Source: CAYNFR01 sp964616755
GTDB taxonomy: Bacteria; Bacteroidota; Bacteroidia; Chitinophagales; Saprospiraceae
Reading direction: 5' to 3'
DNA: 64,000 nucleotides
Assembly: GCA_964616755.1 (NCBI GenBank)
Contig: CAZTSI010000013.1
Span: 5,364 to 69,363 of the forward strand
The notes below the pieces were generated by a model, which was not told the DNA's origin, ran no database searches, and saw nothing but the letters and a program-made list of their open reading frames with translations. The position numbers and the translations under genes are program-made. Shown here piece by piece: positions 46,241 to 55,449 of this stretch; positions within the stretch are counted from its first letter, which is position 1, and each line of letters begins with the position of its first letter.

Positions 46241-48607
46241 ATGAACCTGAGATTTAGTCTAGCCCTTTTTTGTATCATTGTTTTAGCGGCGTGCCAATCA
46301 GAAAAAACTTCTGCGCCTAGCTTTACGGACGAAGATCGAGCAAAGAACCTCCTTCTACCGATACCTTCTACTATTCAATTTGGCAAAAAGACGCTCGACC
46401 TCAGCGAAGGATTGAAAACAGCGCAATCAGCATTAGTTCCAGGATTTTTATTCGATGATCTCTTGGGCACTGATGGTTCAATTCCACTCCAATTGAGTTG
46501 TACTAACACAACACCCAACCTATCCACCCCTCTAAACAGTGAATATTGGCTAAATATCAATGAAAAGGGTGTTGCGATAAAGGCAGGGGATTACGGATCT
46601 TTCATTCATGCCTTGCAGTCCTTGCGCCAAATACTTCGCCAGTATCCGATTACTGCTGTACCTTATCTCACTATTCACGATCGATCTCGATACGCCTGGC
46701 GTGGATTAATGATTGACGTAAGTCGTAGATGGATACCTATACAAAAAATTAAAGAGCAAGTTGACATTATGTCTTCATATAAGATGAATGTATTGCACTT
46801 ACATCTATCTGACAATCAATCATTTAGAATTGAATCAAAGACATTTCCACGACTACATGAGCTCGCTAGTCGAGGCGAATATTATACACAAGATGATATT
46901 CGGCATTTGATCCAGTATGCGGGGGAGAGAGGCGTGGTTATCGTCCCTGAATTTAATATGCCTGGCCATGCTACAAGTTGGTTGCTAGCATATCCAGGGC
47001 TCGGCGCCAAAGACACCGTTTATACCTTGCGGGATTCGTATGGAGTATTTGCAGAAGCCTTAAACCCCCTGAATGATAAGGTGTATGAATTTTTGACGAG
47101 CTTTTTTACAGAAATGGCTTCTCTCTTTCCATCTACCCACATGCATGTGGGTGGCAACGAAGTATTGCCCGACGATTGGATTAGTAGTGAATCGATGAAA
47201 GCAACGATGCAGCGACTTAAGCTCACTACCGTTCAAGAACTACAGCTCGTCTTTAATTATAAGTTGGAGAGAATCCTTAGCTCTCTCGGGAAGACCATGA
47301 TTGCCTGGGATGAGGCATTGCATCCACAGCTTGTCGATAAAGGAATCTTGATACAATCTTGGCGGGGATCAGATGTAACTATACAATCAGCAAGAATGGG
47401 CGTCCCCACCCTTCATTCGGCAGGGTGGTATCTGGATCAGAAATTAACCATAGGAGAATTGTACATGTCCGAACCGACCATCGACATAAATGCTATCAAT
47501 ATCGACATTGACTCAGATCAGTGGAGTTCTTATGCATTGCAGGTTGACTTTAGAGGTCAATTCATTCCTGCGCAGTTATTTGTTTTTGGCGCTAAAAACG
47601 CTCTTAGAGGAATAATGATGATGGCTGACAAAATTTCGGCATTTGAAAAAGCCAGTATAAAAGACAATATTCTCAGTTTTACCGTACAAAACAATTTCGG
47701 CTTGATGACCGCCTCTATGGATCTTGGCAATTCTGAGGCTATTACAGGGCAATTACAAATGGCAAATTTTTCGTTAGGTGTTAAAGGAAAAAAGGTTGGT
47801 GGTCATGATATGAATGAAGGCATAAAGCTACCTATCTTCAAAACGGCTATCGAACTTTCACCTGAGCAACTTCAAAACATTCAAGGAGGCGAAGCATGCC
47901 TCTGGACGGAATTAACGAACGAGCAAACCCTCAACAGCAGGATCTGGCCAGCGGCATTGGCTGTTGCAGAAAAATTATGGTCTCCAAAATCTCATACATC
48001 TGATTCATCAAATGATATCTATCGACGTATAATTAATGAAAATGATCACTTGCGCACTCTTGCTGCCAATCCCGGTTCATTTCAACAATCGTGGATTGAG
48101 GACTTCCAATTGCCTGCTCCTGAAACGGCATTATTACAAACTTATATAGCTCTACTTGAACCCTCAAAACATTATGAGCGACTGACAACGCAAATGGATA
48201 TCACTATTCACACCCCCTTGAACAGCCTTTCAGATGCCGCACTACCCGAATCCTTTGAATCTTACCGATTTGGTCAGCTTGTCAAGCTTTACAACCAAGG
48301 TGAAATATCCACTGAATTATATTTGCAAATGAGCTTAACCCTAGAAACTTGGTCAAAACTTTATGGTCAATTGAAAGAGCTAGTCATCGAAACACCGAGT
48401 CTGAACAAGTCGGAAATACAGCTCATAGCGTTATCTGATTTGTCTAAAATGGCTATTGTTGTAATGAACAAAGGTAGCCTAGACGCGAAAGAATTGGCCT
48501 ATTATGAACGACTTAAAAGTGCCGTTTCGAAACCAATTAACTCCGTTGTTCTTGCCCCTGTACCGCATCTAATAGCTTTAATCGAAATCCATCTCGCACA
48601 ATTGTAA
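46241..48607 (+). CDS. GH20 beta-N-acetylhexosaminidase-like lipoprotein with Asn in the catalytic pair
   Basis: The 788-residue protein has a lipoprotein signal (lipobox LAAC). After an N-terminal GH20b-like domain, the TIM barrel starts near residue 145: RGLMIDVSRRWIPI, HLHLSDNQSFRIE, PEFNMPGHATSW, AWDEAL, QSWRG and GGEACLWTEL. The barrel is interrupted by an insertion of about 110 residues (about 400-510). In GH20 enzymes an Asp-Glu pair in HxGGDE does catalysis, with Asp orienting the acetamido group and Glu as acid. Here the motif is HVGGNE, so the Asp is Asn306 (codon AAC, 47156-47158) and Glu307 remains. It may hydrolyse poorly or bind another sugar. Start ATG at 46241. Confidence 0.9.
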   Translation: MNLRFSLALFCIIVLAACQSEKTSAPSFTDEDRAKNLLLPIPSTIQFGKKTLDLSEGLKTAQSALVPGFLFDDLLGTDGSIPLQLSCTNTTPNLSTPLNSEYWLNINEKGVAIKAGDYGSFIHALQSLRQILRQYPITAVPYLTIHDRSRYAWRGLMIDVSRRWIPIQKIKEQVDIMSSYKMNVLHLHLSDNQSFRIESKTFPRLHELASRGEYYTQDDIRHLIQYAGERGVVIVPEFNMPGHATSWLLAYPGLGAKDTVYTLRDSYGVFAEALNPLNDKVYEFLTSFFTEMASLFPSTHMHVGGNEVLPDDWISSESMKATMQRLKLTTVQELQLVFNYKLERILSSLGKTMIAWDEALHPQLVDKGILIQSWRGSDVTIQSARMGVPTLHSAGWYLDQKLTIGELYMSEPTIDINAINIDIDSDQWSSYALQVDFRGQFIPAQLFVFGAKNALRGIMMMADKISAFEKASIKDNILSFTVQNNFGLMTASMDLGNSEAITGQLQMANFSLGVKGKKVGGHDMNEGIKLPIFKTAIELSPEQLQNIQGGEACLWTELTNEQTLNSRIWPAALAVAEKLWSPKSHTSDSSNDIYRRIINENDHLRTLAANPGSFQQSWIEDFQLPAPETALLQTYIALLEPSKHYERLTTQMDITIHTPLNSLSDAALPESFESYRFGQLVKLYNQGEISTELYLQMSLTLETWSKLYGQLKELVIETPSLNKSEIQLIALSDLSKMAIVVMNKGSLDAKELAYYERLKSAVSKPINSVVLAPVPHLIALIEIHLAQL

Positions 48608-48610
48608 AAA

Positions 48611-48650
48611 GCTTGAAACCTTTCCTTGATTATAACAAGGTATGTCAAGC
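48611..48650. terminator. Candidate bidirectional hairpin between convergent genes
   Basis: Outer arms GCTTGA (48611-48616) and TCAAGC (48645-48650) and inner arms CCTTG (48624-48628) and CAAGG (48636-48640) nest, so one imperfect long hairpin can form. It ends two bases before the M48 gene stop. There is no T tract, so terminator activity is uncertain. Confidence 0.4.
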
Positions 48651-48652
48651 CA

Positions 48653-50143
48653 CTATCGTCGTACCCCTGTACGCCCTCTCACTAATGTTTTGATCAATAT
48701 ACCCGAATTTATACGGTCTGTCAAGAGCATATTATTGAGTACTGCGATTTCTTCCATTTCTGCTTCAGGAATGTTATAACTACGTAAGGCATCTTTCAAT
48801 GTCATTGATTGTGCGACTTGCTGAATCTTTATGCGATCCGGTTGTACATTTATCTTGCTAGGATCGGTTAATCTATCAAAATTGCCCATAGTATTTGCGA
48901 AAACACGATAGTATGTATTGAAGTCAGCATTAAGCGATAATCCATGAAACAAATAAATTAAGCCATCATATTGAATGAGATACGTTAAAATACGCAAATC
49001 TTCTTGCTGTTGTGCTTGTTGCTGTGGATCTTGCTTAATTCTAGACAACATAGCAATCGCTGGCAATCCGTTGACATTTGTAGAGGCAGATTCCAAGACT
49101 TCGAGTCCATATTCTTCTACGGCTGATTGTTGTGCAAGCCTTAAGTCCTTTTGATCTGACAAGGTCATTAGCATCATCGCCTTGCCATCAGGGGAAGCCA
49201 TTTGAACCATTTGTGGCGTATTGACTACTTGCCAATTTGGGGGCACAGGAAAATGAAACTTTAGCTGCGGGTGAAAGAAGGTATTGTACTCCACGTAGCC
49301 TTGACGAGGATCTTCACCATAGATTAAGCCATCAATCATGCGTAAATAGCTATCTCTGTTGATCTTCAAATTAGTCACGCCAAGCTGCTGTTGATATGCC
49401 TTAGATAATTGATGCACTCTTTCAAATCGATTCTCGGGATTTGGGTGAGTCGACATAAATTCAGGTATTTGCTGACCACTTTTCGATTGAAGCCTAGCCA
49501 AAACACCAAAAAAATTGGCCATCTCATGCGCATCATAACCTATTTGTGTACTATAACTAACGCCCAATTCATCAGATTGACTCTCATCATCACGACCAAA
49601 TTTCAAAAATAACATGCCTAATCCTTGTTCTGCGACTTCACCAAATTGCCTAAAATCTTCAGAGAATATCATTCCAGCAACGAACAAGCCGCCATACAAC
49701 TGTTGCTTAGAAAGCTGAGCGGCAGAATGCCTAGCCGTAATATGTCCAATCTCATGACCCAAAACCCCGGCAAATTCTGCCTCGTTATTAAAATGTGCCA
49801 AAATTCCCCTTGTGAAATAAACGAAACCACCCGGCACAGCGAAGGCGTTGATAACAGGACTATCTAATATTCTAAACTGATAATTAATGTCAGGGCGATG
49901 CGATATTCTTCCCATTTCTTTTCCCTTCTCGTTAATAAATGCCTGTAAAGTGTTATCATCATACAAGCCAAAATTTGCAATAATACTTGGGTCGCTTTCG
50001 CGCCCCATGGCCAACTCCTGTTCTTCAGAAACCAACATTATCTGCTTTTTACCTGTTACTGGGTTTATGGCACATGATTGGATGACAAAAGCAGCAAGAA
50101 AGACAAGGGTTAAAGAGGATAGATGGAAGATAATCTTATTCAT
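48653..50143 (-). CDS. M48 family metalloprotease lipoprotein
   Basis: The ATG at 50143 gives 496 residues with a signal and lipobox (VIQSC), so the protein should be a lipoprotein. It belongs to the M48 zinc peptidases: the HExxH motif is HEIGHITARH near residue 135, with DDESQSDELG holding the third ligand. The protein begins INPVTGKKQIMLVSEEQEL, typical of the M48 BepA/Oma1-like group in Bacteroidota, which is linked to outer-membrane protein quality control. A C-terminal extension (about 350-496) has a beta-rich part and a LysM-like tail (TLKDALRSYNIPEAEMEE). It converges on the GH20 gene. Confidence 0.9.
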   Translation of the reverse strand: MNKIIFHLSSLTLVFLAAFVIQSCAINPVTGKKQIMLVSEEQELAMGRESDPSIIANFGLYDDNTLQAFINEKGKEMGRISHRPDINYQFRILDSPVINAFAVPGGFVYFTRGILAHFNNEAEFAGVLGHEIGHITARHSAAQLSKQQLYGGLFVAGMIFSEDFRQFGEVAEQGLGMLFLKFGRDDESQSDELGVSYSTQIGYDAHEMANFFGVLARLQSKSGQQIPEFMSTHPNPENRFERVHQLSKAYQQQLGVTNLKINRDSYLRMIDGLIYGEDPRQGYVEYNTFFHPQLKFHFPVPPNWQVVNTPQMVQMASPDGKAMMLMTLSDQKDLRLAQQSAVEEYGLEVLESASTNVNGLPAIAMLSRIKQDPQQQAQQQEDLRILTYLIQYDGLIYLFHGLSLNADFNTYYRVFANTMGNFDRLTDPSKINVQPDRIKIQQVAQSMTLKDALRSYNIPEAEMEEIAVLNNMLLTDRINSGILIKTLVRGRTGVRR

Positions 50144-50263
50144 TTTAAAAGATTTTAAGCTAAACATATAAATATGACGGATTTTTGCACTAATGTGATG
50201 TTAAGAAGACTATAAAACTAGTCTATTAACGAATATTTTAAAAATAAAATAAGATTTAAATAA

Positions 50264-51361
50264 GTGAGCAAGAACGGTAGAGTATTAGTGGCAATGTCTG
50301 GCGGAATAGACTCCACCGTCACCGCTATGTTAATGCATGAAGAAGGGTATGAAGTGGTGGGTATCACCATGAAAACCTGGGACTATGCCACAAGCGGCGG
50401 GGCAAAAAAAGAGACGGGGTGCTGTAGTCTTGATAGTATCAATGATGCCCGTCAAGTGGCTGTAGATATGGGGTTTCATCATTTCATTGTCGATATACGA
50501 GAAGAGTTTGGTGATTATGTGATCGATGATTTTGTACATGAATACTTATCAGGACGCACACCTAACCCATGTGTTTTGTGCAATACGCATATTAAGTGGA
50601 GCGCCTTGCTGAAACGCGCAGATGCTATGGATTGTGCATTTATTGCCACCGGCCATTATGCTCAAATCAAACAAGATGCTGGCCGATTTTTTGTCAGTAA
50701 GGCCATTGACCAACGGAAAGATCAATCGTATGTCTTATGGGGATTGACCCAAGAATGTATGGCGCGCACTCAATTTCCGCTTGCACCCTACACAAAGGAA
50801 GAAATTCGGCAAATGGCTGCAGATCGCGGATATTTAGAATTGGCAAAAAAGGCAGAGAGTTATGAAATATGCTTTGTTCCTGACAATGACTATCGAGGTT
50901 TTTTGAAAAGACGACGTCCTGATATCGAGGAAACGTTAGCTGGAGGGCATTTTGTCAATAATGTTGGCGAGATCGTCGGCACCCACGAAGGGTATCCATT
51001 CTATACCATTGGCCAGCGAAAAGGACTGGGCAAAGCGTTTGGAACACCAAAATATGTCACCGATATTCGTCCCGACACCAATACGGTTGTTTTGGGCGAT
51101 GTAGAAGATCTATTGAAAAATGGAATGATTGTGTACGATATTAATCTTCAAAAATACCATGCCTTGCCAGAGGGTATGGAGGCGAGAACGATGGTTCGAT
51201 ATAACGATCCAGGCACGCTTGCACAACTCTACAACCAAAAAAACGAAATTCGTGTAGAATTTTTAGCCAATGTCAAAGGGATCGCCCCCGGACAATCTGC
51301 TGTTTTCTACGAAGGCGACGATGTGATCGGCGGCGGCAGAATTAAAGGAGGAGTAGGGTGA
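50264..51361 (+). CDS. mnmA: tRNA-specific 2-thiouridylase MnmA
   Basis: MnmA puts the 2-thio group on the wobble uridine of Lys, Glu and Gln tRNAs. The 365-residue protein has the PP-loop SGGIDSTV near its N-terminus, the catalytic Cys in TPNPCVLCN and the second reactive Cys in SYEICFVPD, along with DQSYVLWGL and GQRKGLG. Start is the GTG at 50264 (SKNGRVLVAMSGG), since no ATG in frame lies upstream close by. It diverges from the M48 gene and converges on the yqgE gene, with five bases between stops. Confidence 0.96.
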   Translation: MSKNGRVLVAMSGGIDSTVTAMLMHEEGYEVVGITMKTWDYATSGGAKKETGCCSLDSINDARQVAVDMGFHHFIVDIREEFGDYVIDDFVHEYLSGRTPNPCVLCNTHIKWSALLKRADAMDCAFIATGHYAQIKQDAGRFFVSKAIDQRKDQSYVLWGLTQECMARTQFPLAPYTKEEIRQMAADRGYLELAKKAESYEICFVPDNDYRGFLKRRRPDIEETLAGGHFVNNVGEIVGTHEGYPFYTIGQRKGLGKAFGTPKYVTDIRPDTNTVVLGDVEDLLKNGMIVYDINLQKYHALPEGMEARTMVRYNDPGTLAQLYNQKNEIRVEFLANVKGIAPGQSAVFYEGDDVIGGGRIKGGVG

Positions 51362-51366
51362 TCTCG

Positions 51367-51936
51367 TCAATTATAGTTATGATCAGGCGGTATTTGGGCG
51401 ATTACACCATATACATCCCCTTTATGTCCTAAAATCGTTGCCCATAAATTCTTGTAATGCAATTGGAATGTATAGTTAGGATCCATCTCTACAGGTATCC
51501 AACTACCATAGACCATCTCATCTGAAAGCTGCCCGCTACTCCACCCGCTATAACCAACGAAAAACTTGATATTATGAGGTTTTATTACTTCTGATTGAAT
51601 TAAAAATTTGAGCTTTTCATAATCGCCACTCCAATAAACACCTTTAGATACTTCTATGCTGTTGTCAAGTACATCACCGCGATCATGAATATAATGGAGT
51701 GTCTCATGCCCTACTGGCCCGCCATAAAACACAGGCGACTCTATTTCTGGAAAATCATCAATTAACTCATTGATTGTTTGACCTAGTGGCTTATTGAGGA
51801 TAAATCCAATACTACCTTCATCAGTATGCTCTACCATCAAAATAACGGATCGCTTAAATCCATCCTCCATCATAAAAGGTTCGGCCAAAAGCAATACACC
51901 CTTAGCAATGTTCACTTTATTCAATTCTCCTCCCAT
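51367..51936 (-). CDS. YqgE/AlgH family protein
   Basis: The 189-residue protein belongs to the YqgE/AlgH family (FMMEDGFKRSVILMVEH, GSIGFILNKPLG, FYGGPVG, FVGYSGWSSGQL), whose role is not firmly known. The ATG at 51936 lies 16 bases inside the end of fabD on the same strand, so the two are translationally linked. Confidence 0.92.
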   Translation of the reverse strand: MGGELNKVNIAKGVLLLAEPFMMEDGFKRSVILMVEHTDEGSIGFILNKPLGQTINELIDDFPEIESPVFYGGPVGHETLHYIHDRGDVLDNSIEVSKGVYWSGDYEKLKFLIQSEVIKPHNIKFFVGYSGWSSGQLSDEMVYGSWIPVEMDPNYTFQLHYKNLWATILGHKGDVYGVIAQIPPDHNYN

Positions 51937-52817
51937 ACAACTACTTCTGCTTCACGGTAAATCTTTTTGACCATAGCCGCTAATATTTTTCCCTTTCCCC
52001 CTAATTCAATAAATTGATGAATACCTGCCATCTGCATATGCTGAATAGTGTGCATCCATAGTACAGAACTCGTCAATTGGGCGATAAGGTTGCGTTTTAA
52101 ATCCTCCGATTGCCTGTATGCTCGTGCGTCTACATTTTGATAAACATCTAAAGTAGCATCTTTAAAAGGAACAGCCTCCACAGCATGTCTAAAAGTATCC
52201 AATGCGGGCTGCATTAAAGGAGAGTGAAACGCCCCTCCTACAGCTATCTCAATAGCGCGTTTTGCGCCCGCAGCTTTGCATAATTCCGCTACCGCCAAAA
52301 CAGCATCGCGCTCGCCACTGATCACAACTTGACCAGGACAATTAAAATTCGCAGGGATCACGATGCCATCCACTTTGTCACAAATCTCTGAAATCACATC
52401 ATCACTCTCCATGCCAAGAATAGCCGCCATTGTTCCAGGAATCTGATTGCAAGCTGCTTGCATTGCAGTCGAGCGCACCTTTACAAGTTGTAGCCCTTGC
52501 GAATAATCAATGACCCCCGCTGCCACTAATGCACTAATTTCTCCAAGCGAATGTCCAGCTGCAGCGGTGATATCCTCTAGTTGATCCTTATAATGATTTA
52601 GTACCATCATACTATGAACAAAGACTGCTGGCTGTGTGATCGAGGTTTCCGTCAATTTTTGCTCTGGGCCCTCAAACATAACAGCACCTAGATTAAAGCC
52701 AAGTGCATCGTTGGCCTCTTCAAGCAACTGTCGAGCTTTAGCAGACGAGTCGAAGAGAAGTTTACCCATACCGACAAACTGTGCCGCCTGACCGGCAAAT
52801 AGCAATGCTTTACTCAT
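51921..52817 (-). CDS. fabD: Malonyl-CoA:ACP transacylase
   Basis: FabD moves malonyl from CoA to ACP for fatty-acid elongation. The ATG at 52817 gives 298 residues starting MSKALLFAGQAAQF. Catalytic Ser90 is in GHSLGE and the histidine is in GGAFHSPLM. The usual FPGQGSQ turn near the N-terminus is altered here to FAGQAAQ, keeping the oxyanion-hole Gln but losing the proline and one glycine. That is uncommon but the rest is standard. It overlaps yqgE by 16 bases and follows folE at 65 bases on the same strand. Confidence 0.94.
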   Translation of the reverse strand: MSKALLFAGQAAQFVGMGKLLFDSSAKARQLLEEANDALGFNLGAVMFEGPEQKLTETSITQPAVFVHSMMVLNHYKDQLEDITAAAGHSLGEISALVAAGVIDYSQGLQLVKVRSTAMQAACNQIPGTMAAILGMESDDVISEICDKVDGIVIPANFNCPGQVVISGERDAVLAVAELCKAAGAKRAIEIAVGGAFHSPLMQPALDTFRHAVEAVPFKDATLDVYQNVDARAYRQSEDLKRNLIAQLTSSVLWMHTIQHMQMAGIHQFIELGGKGKILAAMVKKIYREAEVVVWEEN

Positions 52818-52882
52818 AAAAGTCAATCATTTGTAAGAGCAAAAATGACTAAAAAAATCATTTTAACCGCTAAGTTTGACCA

Positions 52883-53479
52883 TTAATGCAATGATGCATT
52901 GACCAAATGCAAAAATTCACTGCGCGTTTCTGCATTCTTAAACTCTCCTGTGAAGGCCGATGTTGTTGTGAAAGAATTTTGCTTTTGGACTCCACGCATC
53001 ATCATACACATGTGTGCCGCCTCGATCACCACTGCAACCCCTAATGGCTTTAACGTCTCATGAATACACTTTAAGATCTGATCTGTCAAGCGTTCTTGAA
53101 CCTGCAATCTTCGGGCGAATACATCGACCACACGCGGAATTTTGCTTAGTCCTACCACATATCCGTTGGGAATATAACCCACATGTACCTTACCAAAAAA
53201 TGGCAGCAAATGATGCTCACAAAGGGAATATAACTCGATATCCTTAACGATGACCATTTCGCTATATTCCTCCTGAAATAGCGCAGAATTCAAAATCGCA
53301 TGGGCATCAAGATCATAACCATGCAATAAAAACTGCATAGCCTTTGCCGCACGCTCCGGAGTTTTTACGAGCCCTTCACGCTCAGGATCTTCCTTTAATT
53401 CGGTAATAATGCCCTTATAATGTTCTGTTAAACTATTTGTAACCTCTTGGTTATACTTTTCTTTCTTGGTATATAACAT
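52883..53479 (-). CDS. folE: GTP cyclohydrolase I
   Basis: The 198-residue enzyme makes dihydroneopterin triphosphate from GTP, the first step to folate. Zinc and active-site segments are CEHHLLPFFGKVHVGY and AAHMCMMMRGVQ, and the family signature GLSKIPRVVDVFARR is present. Length and motifs are normal, so no special feature. The downstream partner on the strand is fabD at 65 bases. It diverges from the LytS-like kinase gene, with the promoter region between. Confidence 0.96.
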   Translation of the reverse strand: MLYTKKEKYNQEVTNSLTEHYKGIITELKEDPEREGLVKTPERAAKAMQFLLHGYDLDAHAILNSALFQEEYSEMVIVKDIELYSLCEHHLLPFFGKVHVGYIPNGYVVGLSKIPRVVDVFARRLQVQERLTDQILKCIHETLKPLGVAVVIEAAHMCMMMRGVQKQNSFTTTSAFTGEFKNAETRSEFLHLVNASLH

Positions 53480-53562
53480 GAAAATAGATTGTTTTTAAAA
53501 TCAATTGAACAGCTATAACATCAAATTGATCGAATAGATTAATGTTTTTATCGTAATAAAGA

Positions 53563-53570
53563 CAAATCTA
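53563..53570 (-). promoter_or_regulatory. Candidate -7 element TAGATTTG upstream of folE
   Basis: The minus-strand octamer fits TAnnTTTG and lies 83 bases before the folE ATG. No clear -33 element was seen. Confidence 0.35.
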
Positions 53571-53595
53571 GCATCATAAGCAGTAAGTTTATTAC

Positions 53596-54684
53596 ATGTT
53601 TTTGTCTTTATCAAGTAATCAAAAGTTATATGAATGGGTTGAAAAGTCAGTCCAAAGAGGAATCGTATATCATATTTTCTTTTGGGTGGTCTTTTTCTTG
53701 TTTCTAGTGATCATAGACACTAATATTGACGAATCACTAGGGAGTCGAATGCTGAGCAAAGCGCTCAGAATACTCTTTTTTGTGATCATCGTCTACATCA
53801 ACTTAATCTACCTGTTTCCTTACATACTTAAGCAGAACAGATTTGTTTTGTATATGCTGCTCTTGCTTTGCCTAGTCATTCTGATTACTCCGCTAGAGGT
53901 ATTGTTGACATTTTATTTGATACCGGGCATTGGCAAACCTTTGTCCGAGGCATTCACTTTTCAGAGTAACGCTACATATTTCTTGGGAAACTTTTTTGTC
54001 ACCTTCTCCTCTTCTATCTATAAGATCATCAACGATTGGATAGAAAACCAAAACGAAAAAGTGGATCTTCAACGCCAAAACCTCAGATCAGAACTAAAAT
54101 ATCTGAAAACACAGATCAACCCCCATTTCTTTTTTAATACACTCAATAGTCTTTATGCTTTAACGCTTAAGAAGAGTGACCAAGCCCCTGAAATCGTTCT
54201 AAAACTAAGCGAAATGATGCGCTATATGTTATATGAGAGTAATGAGCGAATGATTGAACTCTCAAAAGAGATCAATTATGTGGAAAATTATCTCGAATTA
54301 GAAAAATTGAGACACGGCAGTAACGTTCAAATCAACTTTCGCACCGTTGGGCAAGCCAATGGTCATACAATCGCACCTTTGTTATTCATCCCATTTCTCG
54401 AAAATACCTTTAAGCATGGTATTGACCACGAAATTAACAAGGGGTTTGTAGACATTCAACTCGATATTACGGAGAAGTTAATTTCCTTATCTGTCAAAAA
54501 TAGTAAGCCGCAAAAAATACTCAATCCCGCCCACGACAAGAAGGTAGGCGGTATAGGCTTAACAAATGTCCGACGTAGATTGAATATTTTATATCCACAT
54601 AAATATAAATTAGATATAGATGATTCAGAAACTGAGTTTCGCATTTTCTTACAATTAAAAAGTACTAAAAAACCTAAATTATGA
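53596..54684 (+). CDS. LytS-type sensor histidine kinase
   Basis: The 362-residue membrane protein has four helices (about 25-160) without a recognised sensory domain, then a short coiled coil and a His_kinase domain. The phospho-acceptor is in TQINPHFFFNTLNSLYAL, and an ATPase-like domain with FLENTFKHGI and GGIGLTNVRRRL ends the protein. It pairs with the LytTR regulator, whose ATG overlaps its stop by four bases (ATGA). The signal sensed is unknown. Confidence 0.92.
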   Translation: MFLSLSSNQKLYEWVEKSVQRGIVYHIFFWVVFFLFLVIIDTNIDESLGSRMLSKALRILFFVIIVYINLIYLFPYILKQNRFVLYMLLLLCLVILITPLEVLLTFYLIPGIGKPLSEAFTFQSNATYFLGNFFVTFSSSIYKIINDWIENQNEKVDLQRQNLRSELKYLKTQINPHFFFNTLNSLYALTLKKSDQAPEIVLKLSEMMRYMLYESNERMIELSKEINYVENYLELEKLRHGSNVQINFRTVGQANGHTIAPLLFIPFLENTFKHGIDHEINKGFVDIQLDITEKLISLSVKNSKPQKILNPAHDKKVGGIGLTNVRRRLNILYPHKYKLDIDDSETEFRIFLQLKSTKKPKL

Positions 54685-55406
54685 TCAACGCAATTATTGT
54701 CGATGACGAACCCTTAGCTTTAGACATCTTAGAATCCCACTTATCAAAAATAGAAGAGATTAACCTTGTCGCTCGCTGCCCGAATGCACTTGAAGCCAAT
54801 AAAGCCCTAAAGGAACATGACATCGATTTAATGTTTCTTGATATTCATATGCCTCAGCTAACGGGCATTGAATTTCTGAGAAGTCTGGCAGATCCTCCAA
54901 TGGTCATTTTTACAACAGCCTATTCGGACTACGCCGTTGAAGGTTTTAACCTAGAGGCACTAGATTATTTGCTGAAGCCTATCAGTTTTGAGCGCTTTTT
55001 CAAAGCAACGAATAAAGCGATAGACAAATTTAAGCTAGAGCGAATAGCAGAACTAGAGAAATCTTCTTCGCCAGAAGACGACTTTATCTTCATTAAGGCC
55101 GACAAGAAGATGATGAAGGTATTCTATAAAGACATTATCTATATCGAAGGTCTAAAAGATTACGTCATCATACGCACTGATACAGGCCGTATTATTACCT
55201 TACAGACGATGAAAAGCCTTGAAGCAAAATTGCCGCCAAACATCTTTAAAAGAATCCATAGATCGTATATACTTAATATATTGCGGATTCAAGCGGTAGA
55301 AGGAAGCATGATCGAGATTCTTGAAAAAGGAGCGGTAAAACTTCTACCAATAGGAAAAAATTATAAAGAAGAATTAGAAGCTATTATTGATGCTAACAAA
55401 CTCTGA
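54681..55406 (+). CDS. LytTR-family response regulator
   Basis: The 241-residue protein has a receiver domain (1-120) with Asp8-Asp9, phospho-acceptor Asp54 in FLDIHMP and the lysine in YLLKPISFERF, followed by a LytTR DNA-binding domain (about 140-241; DYVIIRTDTGRIITLQTMK, FKRIHRSYILNI). It is the partner of the kinase just upstream, with the stop/start overlap ATGA. Targets are not shown by the sequence, but the two genes downstream on the same strand could be in the regulon or operon. Confidence 0.93.
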   Translation: MINAIIVDDEPLALDILESHLSKIEEINLVARCPNALEANKALKEHDIDLMFLDIHMPQLTGIEFLRSLADPPMVIFTTAYSDYAVEGFNLEALDYLLKPISFERFFKATNKAIDKFKLERIAELEKSSSPEDDFIFIKADKKMMKVFYKDIIYIEGLKDYVIIRTDTGRIITLQTMKSLEAKLPPNIFKRIHRSYILNILRIQAVEGSMIEILEKGAVKLLPIGKNYKEELEAIIDANKL

Positions 55407-55449
55407 AAACCATGGCCGCGATATCTTTGAACTTGTTCGTATAGTCCAA

